Below, in pieces: positions 1 through 11,947 of a stretch of DNA of 64,000 nucleotides. Positions within the stretch are counted from its first letter, which is position 1. Every line of letters starts with the position of its first letter. The translations under genes and the position numbers were made by a program. Under the pieces are notes generated by a model, which was not told where the DNA came from, did no database searches, and saw nothing but the letters and a program-made list of their open reading frames with translations. The stretch covers positions 248,001 through 312,000 of the forward strand of contig MCGO01000047.1 in NCBI GenBank assembly GCA_002104985.1, in the 5' to 3' direction. This stretch comes from Rhizoclosmatium globosum. Taxonomy: Eukaryota; Chytridiomycota; Chytridiomycetes; Chytridiales; Chytriomycetaceae.

Positions 1-2092
1 CACCTCCATCAGTACCCTCGTCAACAAAAGTCAACAAGACCTCCATCTTTCCCACAGCAAAATACCCCCCGAGCCAACCCCGCTCCCCTTCAACAGCCAC
101 CCCTTCCAACACCCCAAACCCAACAACAGCCCACAACCACAACTCAATCCACACCAAAACCACCCGCAATGACCACCCGCCAACCAACAAACCCCTCCAA
201 ATCAATCGAAGAAATCCTCGCAGGCCTCGGCGACCTCGTCTCCCCCACCTCCCGCACACCCCTCACAGGCGCCTCAGCCGCCGCCGCCGACGCAACCTCC
301 ACAGTCCTCCGCGACGCCATGGAACGCATGCGAAAGGACAACGCCGCAAAACAAGAATCCCTCACCGCAACAATCACATCCCTCCAAGACAAACTCGCCG
401 AAACCCAACGCGACATGGACCTCACCCTCCGCGACGCCCAAGACCGTCTCACCGAGCTCGAAACCGTAAAAGAAGAAGTCTTCCGCCTCCAAGAAGTCCT
501 CGCGGAGTCCAACGCCGAGTCCCAGGGGTTGCGCAAGGAACTCACCGCCGCGCAGAAGATGGCTTCTGATGCGGTTGCGGAGGCTGCGACGCTGCGGACT
601 GAGATGAGTTTGTTGAGGCAGGGGAATCAGGATACGGTTTCGGAGGTGTCTGCGGCGAGGAGGGAGCTTTCTGAGGCTAAGAAAATGTATTTGGATGCGC
701 AGGGGGAGGCGACGGGGTTGAGAGGGGAGGTGGATCGGTTGAAGGCGGAGTTGGCGAGTGTGAAGACTTTGCATGCGAGGCAGGTTGCGGATTATGCGGC
801 GTTGAAGGCGGATTATGGGGATATTAAGGGGCATATTTCTGATCAGGCTGTTGTGAGTGCTTCTCTTTTTTTTGTGTTTCTTTGTGGGGTTGCATGGAAC
901 TTAATTTTGACTTTGTCGCAGTTGTTTGGAGAAGTGAGGACAGAGACTACTTCGTTGCTCGCGGAAGTCAAGTCTATGAGTGCGAGAAATGCGGAACTTC
1001 GTGCACAGAATGAACAGCTTGCGTTAAAGAACGAAGATGGAATCAAAATGGCGGATGAACTTGCTCAGAGTTATGACGATATTGTCCGCAACTTTGAGGC
1101 CCTCAAGAGTGAGAACGAAGGACTGCGAGAGCAAGTTCAGCAATTAATGGCGAATGGAGGAGGGGGTGGAGGTGGTGCTAGAGGATTTGGAGGTCTTGGT
1201 GGTGTTGCAGGTGGCGAAGTTGTCCTTCCAAAGATGGCACCTCTTTCCCACGATGGTGTATTGGATATGTCAGCTGCACAAGCATATCAATCTGCTGTTG
1301 AGAATCTTCTTCGTGCCGTCAGGTGACTCATTTTATTTTGCAAGGAAATATCTCAACTGTGTCTCCCTTTAATACAGAGTCGACTCTTCCGCAGTTCTCC
1401 CCGCCCTCAAATCTATTATTTCAGCTTGTAAACAAGCAACGGAATCCATTGAAGACTTTGAAACAACCCACTACAAAAACCAACCCTTCGCAAAAGAACA
1501 AGACCTCGACGATGCCAGAGCCCAGTTCAGCAAATCCATGACAGCCCTTATCGCCGCCACAAAGACGCACGTCTCCCGCGGAAATGCAGCCGAAAAGGTG
1601 GACGCCGCTGTAGCAACCATGACCGAAACCCTCTCTAGAACCGCACAACTCGTGAAAGCCAAATGCGCCGACGAAGGAGCCGACGAAATCCTGTACGAAA
1701 AGATCCAACAACTCAAAGACCTCGTCGAAACCAACACAGTCCCCATCGTAGAAGGAATCCAGGCCTTGCTATCAACAATGCGCGGGCCCTCTGGAAGCCC
1801 GGCGTTCCTGAAAGACATGAACAGTAAAGTCTCGGCCATCAGTGTGATTGTAAAGTCGATTCTGAAGGCATCTCAAGTTGTGTTCTCGCAAATGAGTGAT
1901 GAAGATGAATTCAAGGTCGAGTGTGAGGCGGTCTTGAATTCGATGGCGAATACACGAAAGAGGCTGGAGGGTAAGATGGGAGAGTTGAGTAAAGATGTGG
2001 AGAACGCGGATATTAAGCAGGCGATTGGAGCGAGTGCATATGAAGTTGCTAAACTTGTCAAAAAGTTTGTTGCGTTGTTGGATGAAGTGTAG
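1..2092 (+). CDS. SPA2: Spa2/GIT-like polarisome scaffold protein, 3' part
   Basis: The reading frame is open from base 1, so the gene starts upstream of the window and the ATG at 169 is probably internal. Visible product is about 655 aa: a Pro/Gln/Thr-rich linker, a long Ala/Glu/Lys-rich coiled coil (about residues 95-380 of the visible part), a Gly-rich patch, and a helical C-terminal domain. Likely introns are 853-921 (GTGAGT..CAG, 69 nt, no in-frame stop) and 1323-1377 (55 nt); the second restores the frame into the C-terminal domain, which ends at TAG 2090-2092. The C-terminal helices, with a repeated pattern of hydrophobic residues around VPIVEGIQALLSTMR, resemble the C-terminal domain shared by Spa2 and GIT proteins. 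Spa2 family members scaffold polarised growth and MAPK components at the cortex. The family call is from remembered pattern only; a generic coiled-coil scaffold is the alternative. Confidence 0.6.
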
Positions 2093-2348
2093 ATTTGTTA
2101 AGTATGTCTTTTGATTCTTTAGTTTCTTTGTTTGTTTGTTTCATAGTGCAGGACACCCCCCACCTTTCTCCAATACATTTCATTTTATCCAGTACATCTA
2201 TTTAGTCTAATTTGATGAAGGAGAAAAAGAAGGTCACGAGTGGATGCAAGTGGCTCTTTCTTTTGATCAGTCGCGCCAAAATTTTCGCAGAGCATCGAAA
2301 AAAGAACGCACGAAAACTTCCAACAAACCACCAACCAAAACAGCCAAA

Positions 2349-3005
2349 ATGGGTATCTCGTAAGTCTCCCACGCCCTCTTTGGCCTCTGTCTGGGATGTG
2401 GCATAGATAGCACAGGCTGCATAGGAAGGAGTATGAAGGAGGAAGGGGGAATAGCCTAAAAGGATGGAGGGGAGGAATCAACGAAAGCACCTAAATGGGA
2501 GCCACTTTGGATTCAAACTATCGACACATCCTCTCTTTGTATGTCTCCTTATTCCTTCTATGTCAAACTGTCTCTCACGCACAGTCGTGGGTGCTTTGCG
2601 CGCCACTCACTCAATTCCCCACCCTCCTTCCCTCCTTCTTTCCACTCTCCCACTAAAACCAACCCAAACCAAAAACCAGAATGAAAGAAGGAATCAGACG
2701 CAACCCTCCAATCTACCTCCTCTTCACAGCCGTTGGATTCGGTGTCGGTCTTGCTGGTTACTTTGGGTGGCAGTTGAGTATTTTTTGAATTTCATTTACG
2801 AAAGCCACCCAATTATCTAATTATTATTTCTTTTGTTTTTTTATTTATTAGCGCTATTCGCACGGACCCTCACTTGCTCCTCGTTAACAAGAAGACAAAC
2901 CCACACCCTTGGTTGAGTGTTGACCAGGGAACCAACATCAAGCTTTACTCCATCAACCAAAAGTTTGACAAGAATGTCAAGAAGGGGTACCATGACGACC
3001 TTTAA
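2349..3005 (+). CDS. NDUFA4: NDUFA4/B12D (MLRQ) family mitochondrial respiratory subunit
   Basis: Three exons: 2349-2359 (11 nt coding), 2680-2772 and 2852-3005, giving 85 aa. The product has a short basic N-terminus, one transmembrane helix (about residues 16-36, LLFTAVGFGVGLAGYFGW) and a conserved tail with NPHPW, KLYSINQKFD and a final DDL. This matches the B12D/MLRQ family, where the tail reads NPEPW..YKFYSVN..Y. Human NDUFA4 belongs to cytochrome c oxidase and was once assigned to complex I. The protein should sit in the inner mitochondrial membrane. The first intron is long for this window (320 nt), and the second donor is GTTGAG. Confidence 0.85.
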
Positions 3006-4242
3006 AGGAATTGTCTCGCGGCACTTCTTTTCTTTAGTTTTGTAGTATAACACAACCTCTTTTTTTTCTGGGAGAGGAAGGAAACCTATCCTTTTCATCT
3101 TTCTCTTTGGCTCTCGTCGAATAAAATACAACACCGTAATAGCTTGTGAATGTTTTTTGATTTGATGTGCTTTTTGATGATCGAGAGAACCCCTTAATAG
3201 TGAACGAGTGGCGTAACTGAAGGAAGAGCACATAAAGAAGAATATGAATTCGAAGAATATGAATTCTCCTTCATTAATTTTTTCTGAAACTTTATGGATG
3301 GTTCCCCTTCAAATTACATACAGTTGTATTGGGTGTCATTTATTATCCTCCTTAACCATGGTCGAATACCTTTCTGCGTTCTTCTAAGGTTCTTTTTAAT
3401 CTGGAGAAGCAAAGAGATCAAACAAAGTGACCCTTCGATCAAAGGCATGGATGGTTTCAATAAGTAACAGACTGCGACGCTTTAATAACGTTCATAGCGT
3501 TATCGCTGATCTCTGTATCTTTTGAACCCTCCGTATAATCTCTCTATTAATTGGCCTTACAAATACTTTTCATGTTGTTTGTCAGCAGTCACCATGAGGG
3601 ACCCTATCTCTTCATATCGATGCATGCAATCACCGAAACCGCAAAATATAACTGCATTCCGAATTATGAAACAGAGAGCCGTGGCGCTAGAGCGAAAATC
3701 GCCTAATGCGGAAAATAACCTCAGGTTCGAAATCCAATATGAAGTACTGAAAGGGGGCTGAAGGGCATGCTTGTTATGCGTGCTTTTCGGAAATTTTCGG
3801 AATATTTTTAGAAAAAAATTTCATTGAGCTGTCTCCCTGTCAAAAACCGCTTTCTGCACTGTGTTCTAAAAAAGATCAACCACAAAAACGAGTGATATCT
3901 GTTAACATGGTTGAAGGTGAGAATGTGCTTTCACCTCGGCCTACTGCAATACCTTTCTACACTTGGATTCTATGGGGGAAATCTTCTGGAAGTTTCAGAT
4001 GAACGTTGAGCAAGTTCGACATCAACACTGGCGCCTCAACATCACCGTGAAACGAAGGGGAGCAGAAGTTGAAACCGGCCCTTTGCCTCAAACATACAGC
4101 AAATGCATTCAGCAGTTCACATTTGTCAGGCGATGCAGTTTCAGTTGGACCCCTCTTCACCCCCTATCCCCGTTCCAAAAATGGCCTACATATTTCTTCC
4201 CCCTCCCCTCTTCGCCAAAAATATCATCCTGAAACTAACATC
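3006..4242 (+). other. Intergenic region, probable PMA1 upstream region
   Basis: About 1.2 kb with no convincing gene. A 79-codon ORF at 3522-3761 has low-complexity composition and no family features. A sequence at about 3724 resembles a Pol III B box but is one base too long, and no tRNA fold fits. The last few hundred bases should hold the PMA1 promoter and 5' UTR; I see no clear TATA box. Confidence 0.5.
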
Positions 4243-7156
4243 ATGACTGAAGCTAAACACGAGGAGCTCAACTCCAACGGCAAGAAGCCATTGAAGATGG
4301 AGGAAGCCGTGCACGTTGAAGTCGCCGATGATATTCCACCAGAGTTGGAGGCGCTCTTGCACGCCGAGCCATGTGTGGGTCTCTCTGACTCTGAGGTTGC
4401 CGAGCGTACTGCCCAGTTTGGTTTGAACGAGATTCCAGAGACCAAGACCAACCCTCTCCTCAAGTTCTTGTCGTACTTTTTGGGTCCTATCTCGTACCTC
4501 TTGGAAATCGCTTGTATTCTGTCTGGTGTGTTCGAGGACTGGATTGACTTTGGAATCTTGCTTGCTGTCTTGATCATCAACGCTTGCATTGGTTTCTTTG
4601 AGGAGGCTCGTGCTGAGTCTGCCTTGGATGCTCTCAAGAACACTCTTGCCTTGAAGTCTCGTTGCTGGAGAAACGGAAAGCTTGTGGAGGTTGACTCCAA
4701 CACTCTTGTTCCAGGAGATATTATTGCGCTTCGTCTTGGTGATATTATTCCAGCTGATTGTCGTCTTTTGGGTGTCGGTGTCCAGGGTGAAATCTCCGAG
4801 GGTACTCTCCAGATTGACCAGTCTGCTCTTACCGGTGAATCCCTCCCTGTCCAGAAGGGTAAGGGTGTTACTGCCTACTCTTCCGCTATTGTCAAGCAAG
4901 GTCAGATGTTGGCTGTCGTTACCAAGACTGGTATCAACACTTTCATCGGCCGTGCTGCCAACTTGATCTCCATCACCACTGAGGAGGGTCACTTCCAAAA
5001 GATTATCAACTCCATCGGTAACTTCTTGGTCATCATCACTTGTGTAAGTTTGCTCCGGAATTAGTGATCGTGATTACGTTGTATACTAATCGAATCCAAT
5101 TTATTAGGGTATGGCTGTCGTTCTCTTCTTTGTTCGTACCTGGGCTGTCCCAGAAGACAAGGATGCTTCCACTGGTGACCGTGTCAAGGCTGCCCTCTTG
5201 GAAGTCTTGGTTTTGACCATCGCTGCTATTCCAGTCGGTCTCCCAACCATCATGTCCGTTACCATGGCTGTCGGAGCTTCCCAGCTCGCCAAGAAGGAGG
5301 TTATCGTCAAGCGTTTGACTGCCATCGAAGAGCTCGCTTCCGTCTCGATTCTCTGCTCTGACAAGACCGGTACTTTGACCCTCAACCAGCTTTCCTTCGA
5401 CAAGCCATACCTCTCCAACAAGGGAAACACCACCGACGATTTCCACGGAACCGGAGTCCCATACACCGAGCAAGACCTTCTTTTGGCCTCTTTCTTCGCC
5501 TCTGAACCAGGAGCCCAAGACGCTATTGAATCTGCCATCCGTAAGGCCGCCCAAACCCGTGTCACCATCCTCAAGGAGCGTGAAAACCAGGACCACCACA
5601 TCCCAGGCTACAAGGTCAACAACTTCATTCCATTCAACCCAACCTCCAAGTACACCGAAGCCACCGTCACTGACCTCTCCACCGGCAAGAAGTTCCGCAC
5701 CATCAAGGGAGCCCCACAAGTCATTGTCCGCATGGTCGGAGGACACGATGAAGCCACCGCCGCCGTCAACGACTTTGCCCGCCGCGGTCTCCGTGCCCTC
5801 GGTGTCGCTCGCACCGTCGACGACGCCATGACCAAATTCGAAATGATTGGAATGATCTCCTTGCTCGACCCACCCCGTCCAGACTCTGCCCACACCATCG
5901 AGGAATGCCACAAGCTCGGTATCTCTGTCAAGATGATCACTGGAGACCAACAGATTATCGGAAAGGAAGTTGCGCACCGTCTTGGTATGCACCGTACGAT
6001 TTTGGATGCTTCCAAGTTGATGGATACTACGATTGATGAGGATGCTTTGATTGATCGGTGTGTTAAGTGTGATGGTTTCGCTCAGGTTATTCCGGAACAC
6101 AAGTACAAGGTTGTTGAGTTGCTCCAGAAGCGTGGTTACCTTGTTGGTATGACTGGTGACGGTGTGAACGATGCTCCAGCTTTGAAGAAGGCCAACGTCG
6201 GTATTGCCGTCGAGGGTTGTACTGATGCCGCCCGTTCTGCCGCTGATATCGTTTTGCTCGCTGCCGGTCTTTCTACTATTGTTGATGGAGTCAAGACTTC
6301 CCGTGCTATTTTCCAGAGAATGAGATCTTACGCCTTGTACCGTATCGCTTCTACCATCCACTTCTTGTTGTTCTTCTTCATCTCCATCTGTGCCTACGGT
6401 TTCTCTCTTCCACCAAGATTGATTATTTTGATTGCCGTGTTGAACGATGCTGCTACCCTCGTTATCTCTGTCGACAATGCCCAGATTTCCCAGCGTCCAG
6501 ACAAGTGGAGACTTGGTCAGCTCATTACTCTCTCCTTCATTCTCGGTTTCTTGTTGATGATTATTTCTTGGGCCCACTTCTTTGTTGCTCACTACGGTGT
6601 CGGTTACACTCAGCACTCTTACGACAAGTACCCTAACGAGGAGAACGCCGGTGTCCTCCAAACCATCATGTACCTCCAGATTTCATCTTGCCCACACTTT
6701 GTTATCTTCTCTACTCGTCTCCCAGGTTACTTCTACGAAAACATGCCATCTTGGACTTTCATTATCGCTGTCGCTGGTACCCAAGTCTTTGCCATGTTCA
6801 TGTCCATCTTTGGTATCCGTGCTCTTGATGCTACTGCCATTGGATGGGGATGGGGTGTTGGAGTTCTTGCTGTTTCCACCGTCATGTTCATGTTGCTCGA
6901 CATTGTCAAGGTCCAGATTATCCGCAAGTGGTCCTTCGATCTTACTGTCAAGTTGTACCCAACCAAGGCCAGAAAGGCCGAGTTGCAGACCCGTCTTGCC
7001 AAGCGTGCTCTCAAGGCTCGTGTTGATGCCAACATCATCAAGGCTCGTAAGGTTTACTACATGACCATGGCTGTTGTTGCTTGGAGAAAGGCTCTTTCCC
7101 AGAGCAAGAAGGCTGTCAAGGGAGCTGCTGGTTCCACTGCCGTTGGAATCAACTAA
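4243..7156 (+). CDS. PMA1: Plasma-membrane H+-ATPase (P-type, class IIIA)
   Basis: Two exons, 4243-5043 and 5108-7156, joined across a 64-nt intron with a TACTAAT branch site; product 949 aa. The ATG at 4243 begins the conserved part; the frame stays open upstream but that stretch looks like 5' UTR. Landmarks in order: actuator motif TGES (in DQSALTGESLP), the TM4 proline segment AIPVGLPT, phosphorylation motif CSDKTGTLTLNQ with D352, nucleotide-binding KGAP, MITGDQ, and hinge GDGVNDAP. About ten membrane helices are visible, with a basic cytoplasmic tail. The enzyme couples ATP hydrolysis to proton export and energises nutrient uptake. Codon use is strongly biased, as expected for an abundant protein. 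Confidence 0.97.
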
Positions 7157-7252
7157 GTTACATGAGTTAACTTCACTTTTAGTCTACACAGTTTTACACT
7201 TTTGATTCATTGATCAGGCTTCTAATAAATCGTAATTTATCAAATAAAATCG

Positions 7253-8879
7253 ATGTTCTTGACAGCAACACCCAAAAACCAGGCCACGTTCGCCGGCACC
7301 ACCTTCTCGTCGACCCTCACTTTCCACCAGCAAAAAAGCGCAGTTTCCGCCGAGAAAGCACGGAAAAGCGGGTCGTTTCTGTGGGGATTTGCGCAGGTTC
7401 TCGGAACATTCTCGTTTGAGCAATCGCAAATTGGCTTTGACGTGGCCGAACTTGGGCGCATTCGGGGCAAGGGCGTCGTTGTTGGCGCGGGTTTCGGTGG
7501 AATTGCCCTCGAAAAAGAGTTGGAACGAGAACGAAATGGTTTGGTTTTGGTTTTGAGTTGGTTTTGTCTGTTGTTAACTGTGTTCAAATAGCATTCGCTC
7601 TACTTAGTACGGCTCCTTCAATCCTGTTTTATGACTTGAACTTGAAGGAGGGCGAAGAACGGAAGGGTTGAGTGGCCTTGTCCCTCTACATCAACCTCTG
7701 ACAGCATACCACAATAGTCTCTTATGAAATCGAATTACCTTCAAATTTACCTCCTTCTTTCCGCGGGAAAACATTCAAAGTACAATATAAGCTTGTCATT
7801 TGCATACAACCAGTGGGCGTTGCGAAACCGCTGATATTTCAACTTCCATTACGGATATACGCGAGCATTGGAGGTATCTTCAGATTCTACAAATCTACGA
7901 ATAATGAAATATTAATCGAGGATACTCAAGATATTCTGTCGCAACGGGTGTTTAACGTTTCATCGCCTGTTATCATCACAGATGATATTGGAATCGTTGG
8001 GGAAGTCGTGAAACCAAAGCTTGTCAATGGAATTGACTTGGAAAGCTTGATGAGACGTGAGTCTTGCCATGGAATTTGGTCGAGTAATAACAGAACCGCA
8101 ATCCCAGCACTCGTTGCCGAATCGGAGGAGGAGGAAATGACACTTGCACAGAAACTCACTCGGCACTGTCAAAAGTCTGGGAAAATATCGGTTGACATCT
8201 GTAAAGGCTCTGACCTGGTCGCACACTTCACTTTGGTCCGTGGCGCGTTTCGGGTTGGAGATACTGTGTTGGGTTTGCTAGACTTTTCAAAGTGTACTGT
8301 CGCATGCTTTCAGGTAATCACCGTCACTTTTGCGACGGCATGCTCACTCACACATACACCACTACAGCTTTCAGCTTTCTTGGAACAAACCGAAACAGTC
8401 GATGAGAAACATGTACCTAGCAATAGCACCTCAACGAAAGGCGTCCGCACAGTATTAGCACAGCATCACTGCTGTGTAATCAACACATCCCGCATAGATA
8501 TATCCCTCAAAATACCTTCAACTGCAACACCCGATTTCAAGACATCCGTTGGTAACTGTCTCCTCTCATCACTCCTCCCAAAAACATTAAAAACCTTTTC
8601 ACAGCATCTGTATCATACAACCTCCGCCTCGAATTCATCACATCCCGAGGCCCGAACCCGAAACTCCTTGAACCCGTTGCAGCGATTCTGGATCCCACTG
8701 TGGCGGATATGGAAAACGCGCATGATCATCACGCTCAGAACTTTACGGCGTTGAAGCTGGTGGATAGAGTGGATGTGGAGGCATTTGAATGTGTTTTGGG
8801 GATTAAAGTGTATCCGAGGGGAGACGATGTTTGGGGTGGAAATGGGAAGCAGTTTGAGGTTGGTGTGAATAAAGTGTGA
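7253..8879 (+). CDS. RGP1: Rgp1-like subunit of the Ric1-Rgp1 Rab6/Ypt6 GEF complex
   Basis: Five exons: 7253-7538, 7592-7666, 7718-8313, 8368-8551 and 8605-8879, giving 471 aa with all phases consistent. The fold is arrestin-like. Conserved points include an N-terminal beta segment with FAGTTFSSTLTF, then ILFYDLNL, SYEIELP with PPSFRG, the strand VQYKLVICIQPVGVAKPLIF, FRVGDTVLG, a VACFQLSAFLEQTE junction, TVLAQHHCCVINTSRIDISL, and the C-terminal LRLEFITSRGP. All follow the order seen in Rgp1/RGP1 proteins. The complex activates Ypt6/Rab6 at the Golgi for retrograde traffic. The second donor is GTTGAG. The gene starts only about 95 bp after the PMA1 stop, in the same orientation. Confidence 0.88.
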
Positions 8880-9500
8880 ATTTGATTGAGGCTATTTCAG
8901 CGGTCTCGTCCGTTCTTTTCCAGGTTTACCCTGAAAGTTCATCTAGGATTAGCATAACGACTCCCTCGAAATTGACAATCATTAATCCATGAAAGGTCAA
9001 CATAAACAGATGCATATCAAAATTCAAAGTCGATACGTGGGTATATGTCTCTGTCTTATGGTTGGAATATTGTTTATAGCGTCACTCCTGGACGCTGAAG
9101 CCTTAGCATCTTCGTCATCGGATATGTTTCCGTTTTCTTCTGAAACTGCAGTAGGAGCCCCATCATTGGCATCAGCAGGGGTCCTATTCAATGCTGCGAC
9201 AATGTCGGCTATCATCACCACAAATGCTGAACTAGAATCTTTAAATACTTAAGTTCTTGAAATCTTTCATAATCTTGTAGCCAGCTAAATTATCATGCAA
9301 ACATCAATTAGACTGTTGACTGGAATAGCCGCGGAGAGCCATCCTGTCGAGGTTTTTCCCAACCTGCAATGAGAAATTGATTTGAGAAGAGTGGAATTCG
9401 AATTCTTAATATAACTTGATAAATGAACTGGAAATTATCGCTGAAAAAGAATATGATATTACAGTTAAATTTAATGGTACAAACATAAACAAGAATAAAT
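8880..9500 (+). other. Intergenic region between RGP1 and the zinc-cluster gene
   Basis: This is convergent space between a plus-strand and a minus-strand gene. It holds an ATG-started 87-codon plus-strand ORF (8989-9252) with one hydrophobic stretch and a Ser/Ala-rich tail, overlapped by an antisense ORF. Neither has recognisable family features, and I do not call a gene. Confidence 0.4.
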
Positions 9501-11520
9501 TTAGGAGTTCAACTTCCAAAACAACCGCCAGCTTTCCTCACTTCTTCCCTTGAATCGTAAGCCACCAGACACCTCCAATCCAAGAAGCCCTAAAATGACA
9601 TACGGTTCAGTCGTCCTTGTTTCCAAAATATCTTCATCAACACCACCAATGGATATTATCCGCATACCCAATTCAAGCTCCTTCATCCCATCTACCCCAG
9701 GATTCCTTCCAACTTTGAGTACTTGATCAATCTCAACCAACATTGCGTTCATACATTCCAAAATAGGTGTGAAATATCCTCCTTCCGCAGATTCTTTTTC
9801 AAGTTCATCCACAGATTGATGTAATCGTGTCCGAAGTCCAGAGAAGTCGTGGATCTGTATGCTCGTAAACTGCCACCATGCCTGATCCATTTTACAGAGT
9901 GCAAACCAAATGACAACGAAGCATTCAAAGTACCATTCGATTGAATAGTTGACAGGTTTAAGTTCGAGGTTCCATTGGCGAAGGGTCTTGGAAAATTTAC
10001 TTAACGTGGATACTGTAAGTGCTGAACTGACGCAGTTACTGATTGCGGCGGATATTGTTTCACGGTAAGTTGGGGTGATAAGGAGTGGATGGAGCGATTG
10101 GAGGTGGGATAGAAACATGATGGGTCGATATATGAGTGATTTTGCAGTCTGTATTCCCCTGCGGCAATTTTGTTGATGAAAAGGGCTTCATCACTCCTGC
10201 AGATTGTATCAGGAGATTGTAATTCCAAACGGACTTCGTTTGGAACAGCAGATTGAATGGATTGGAGGGTTCTTTCGAAAAATAGTACAGAGGAATCTGA
10301 CAACAAAGCGTGGACGTTTGTTGGTGGTATCATGAGCCGTCTCTTGATTTTGACAAAGAGTTCTAATACTTTGCATTCCGATTGTAAGGTTGGCATTGGA
10401 GCAAATATTGGGTAAGGATCATACACTTGCGCTGGAGCCTTGATTTTGTCGCAGGAGATATCGTTACACTCGATAAAGTTTTCATCGTTGCAGAGAGCTT
10501 GGTGTACGTAGAATATAGAATACCAAATCCAGAATGCTCGGCGACGGTCTTCTTTCTGGCGCTCAGTGAAGTTCATATGAAGAAGCCATGGAGAATCGTC
10601 TGGATCAATGTGGAGTTTTAGTTTTCGAAGCATGGCCAAACCAGCTGCCAGAAATTGCATTCCAATAACGGGTTGACCTTGAGCTATTCCAAATGCATAA
10701 GAATGAAATTATTAATAAAGAACACTTAACTGTACGCAAAGTGTGCCACATGAGTTGAAGCATCGAAGTCTTGAAGAGAAGGATGGAAACCAATCTTTAA
10801 AAACGCTTTCCGAGCTCTTTTATAATACTTCAAGGCTTCCTCTTGCAGAAGATAAACGCGAGCAAATACGGCGCATTTTATCAACCTAAGATGCACGTTT
10901 AATCACTTAACAACCCAACCTCAAAAAAAGTCCCTCGCCTGTACACTGGCGGAAGAGAGAAAAAGTTAACCAAGAACATCTCTGCATCGTGGCTGAACGT
11001 CATAGGTATTGGAAGTTTATAGTCCTTTGTCAGGAAACGATGACACAAGTTCCAGTCTTTCAGAGAAGGCATCAGATCTGGATCTTGCAGCTCCCAATTG
11101 GCTGCTTCTTGTTGGAGAAGAGATGCATCGAAAGTGTTGAGAGTTTGGTAATTTAATGATTCCGAAGCCCCAAATGAAAAGTTTGGGAATGATTCCAGCA
11201 TGGTGTAATCAATGGTTATTTTAGTCTGATTGGAGAAGGGTGAAACGTAGGTTTGCCGTTGGGGCTGAGCACCAGCCACATTTAAACGCTGGTTTTCGTT
11301 AATAGACCACTGGCTTCCCCATCCGTTGCGTTCTGATCTATAGTAGAGATCAAATGAGTATTTTTGTCAGCATCTGGAGTCCTTACGTTGATTGAAACAG
11401 GTTGTCAGAATTTGTGAGGTATATGCATGGCACTCCCTTCGCCTTGCAGCTGATGCATCCGCCTATGTCTTTACTGCAACCCTTCTTGTGCTTTCGGCAG
11501 TCTTCGCATGGTTTGTTCAT
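9501..11520 (-). pseudogene. Zn2Cys6 transcription factor, copy 1, frame broken near 10160
   Basis: Exons, read on the minus strand: 11520-11387, 11337-10939, 10885-10731 and 10683-9501. Exon 1 encodes a complete zinc binuclear cluster (C-x2-C-x6-C-x6-C-x2-C-x6-C, within CEDCRKHKKGC). Later exons carry the fungal-specific transcription factor middle homology region, including FWIWYSIFYVHQALCNDENF. It is close to the neighbour at 11948-14061 along its whole length. Near 10150-10170 it has a net 31-nt deletion relative to that copy, shifting the frame; the original frame ends at about 10001, while the ancestral C-terminal frame stays open to 9501. The second intron has a GC donor (GCGAGG) where the paralogue has GTGAGG. 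The likely product is truncated after FINKIAAG. It could still bind DNA. Confidence 0.75.
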
Positions 11521-11947
11521 GGTCTTGATTCAACCTTTGGTGGAGACGTCCAGCTGACACCACAAATTTGGGACCACTTTTTTACTTACACAGTTCGCCT
11601 TGGAACTGGAAATTTCCCCTTACTACTTGACTCATTTGTGGAGGTGACTAGCTTTGGATTTCAAAGATTCGGCGATCGCTAAAGCAAATAGCGTGTAAGT
11701 TAATTTCCGAACAACAATCACCAACCAGCTAGTCCAGCAGGAATCAGCATTGCCACCAGCAACAAAGTTGTCAAAAGATTGCGGTTAGTAGTTATAACAC
11801 GGTGGCTGATCCCGACACATGTTTTTGACTGACAAATTCATTGTATTAAATTACCTTAAAAATTACTATGCAAAGAAGCAAAGTACAAATGAAATGATGC
11901 ACTTAAATTGAATAAACTTCTTGCAATACAAAGATTTATCGGTAACC
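11521..11947 (-). other. Intergenic region between the two zinc-cluster paralogues
   Basis: Just upstream of copy 1 the sequence still resembles the region upstream of copy 2 (shared GGTCTTGATTC and TTCGCCTTGGAA blocks), so the duplication included promoter DNA. Nothing else is recognised. Confidence 0.5.

Noticed and set aside
274..834. Long antisense ORFs over the Spa2-like, PMA1, SET, ECM29 and phosphatase genes
   Set aside because: They are frame shadows of biased codon use; no independent motifs or splice sites.
3522..3761. Possible small gene or tRNA near 3724
   Set aside because: The ORF is featureless; the B-box-like GGTTCGAAATCC is one base too long and no cloverleaf can be drawn.
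4069..4242. 58-codon N-terminal extension of the proton ATPase
   Set aside because: Composition differs from coding sequence and the family start fits the ATG at 4243.
8989..9252. 87-codon ATG-started ORF with one hydrophobic segment
   Set aside because: No family features, overlapped by an antisense ORF of similar length; could be chance.
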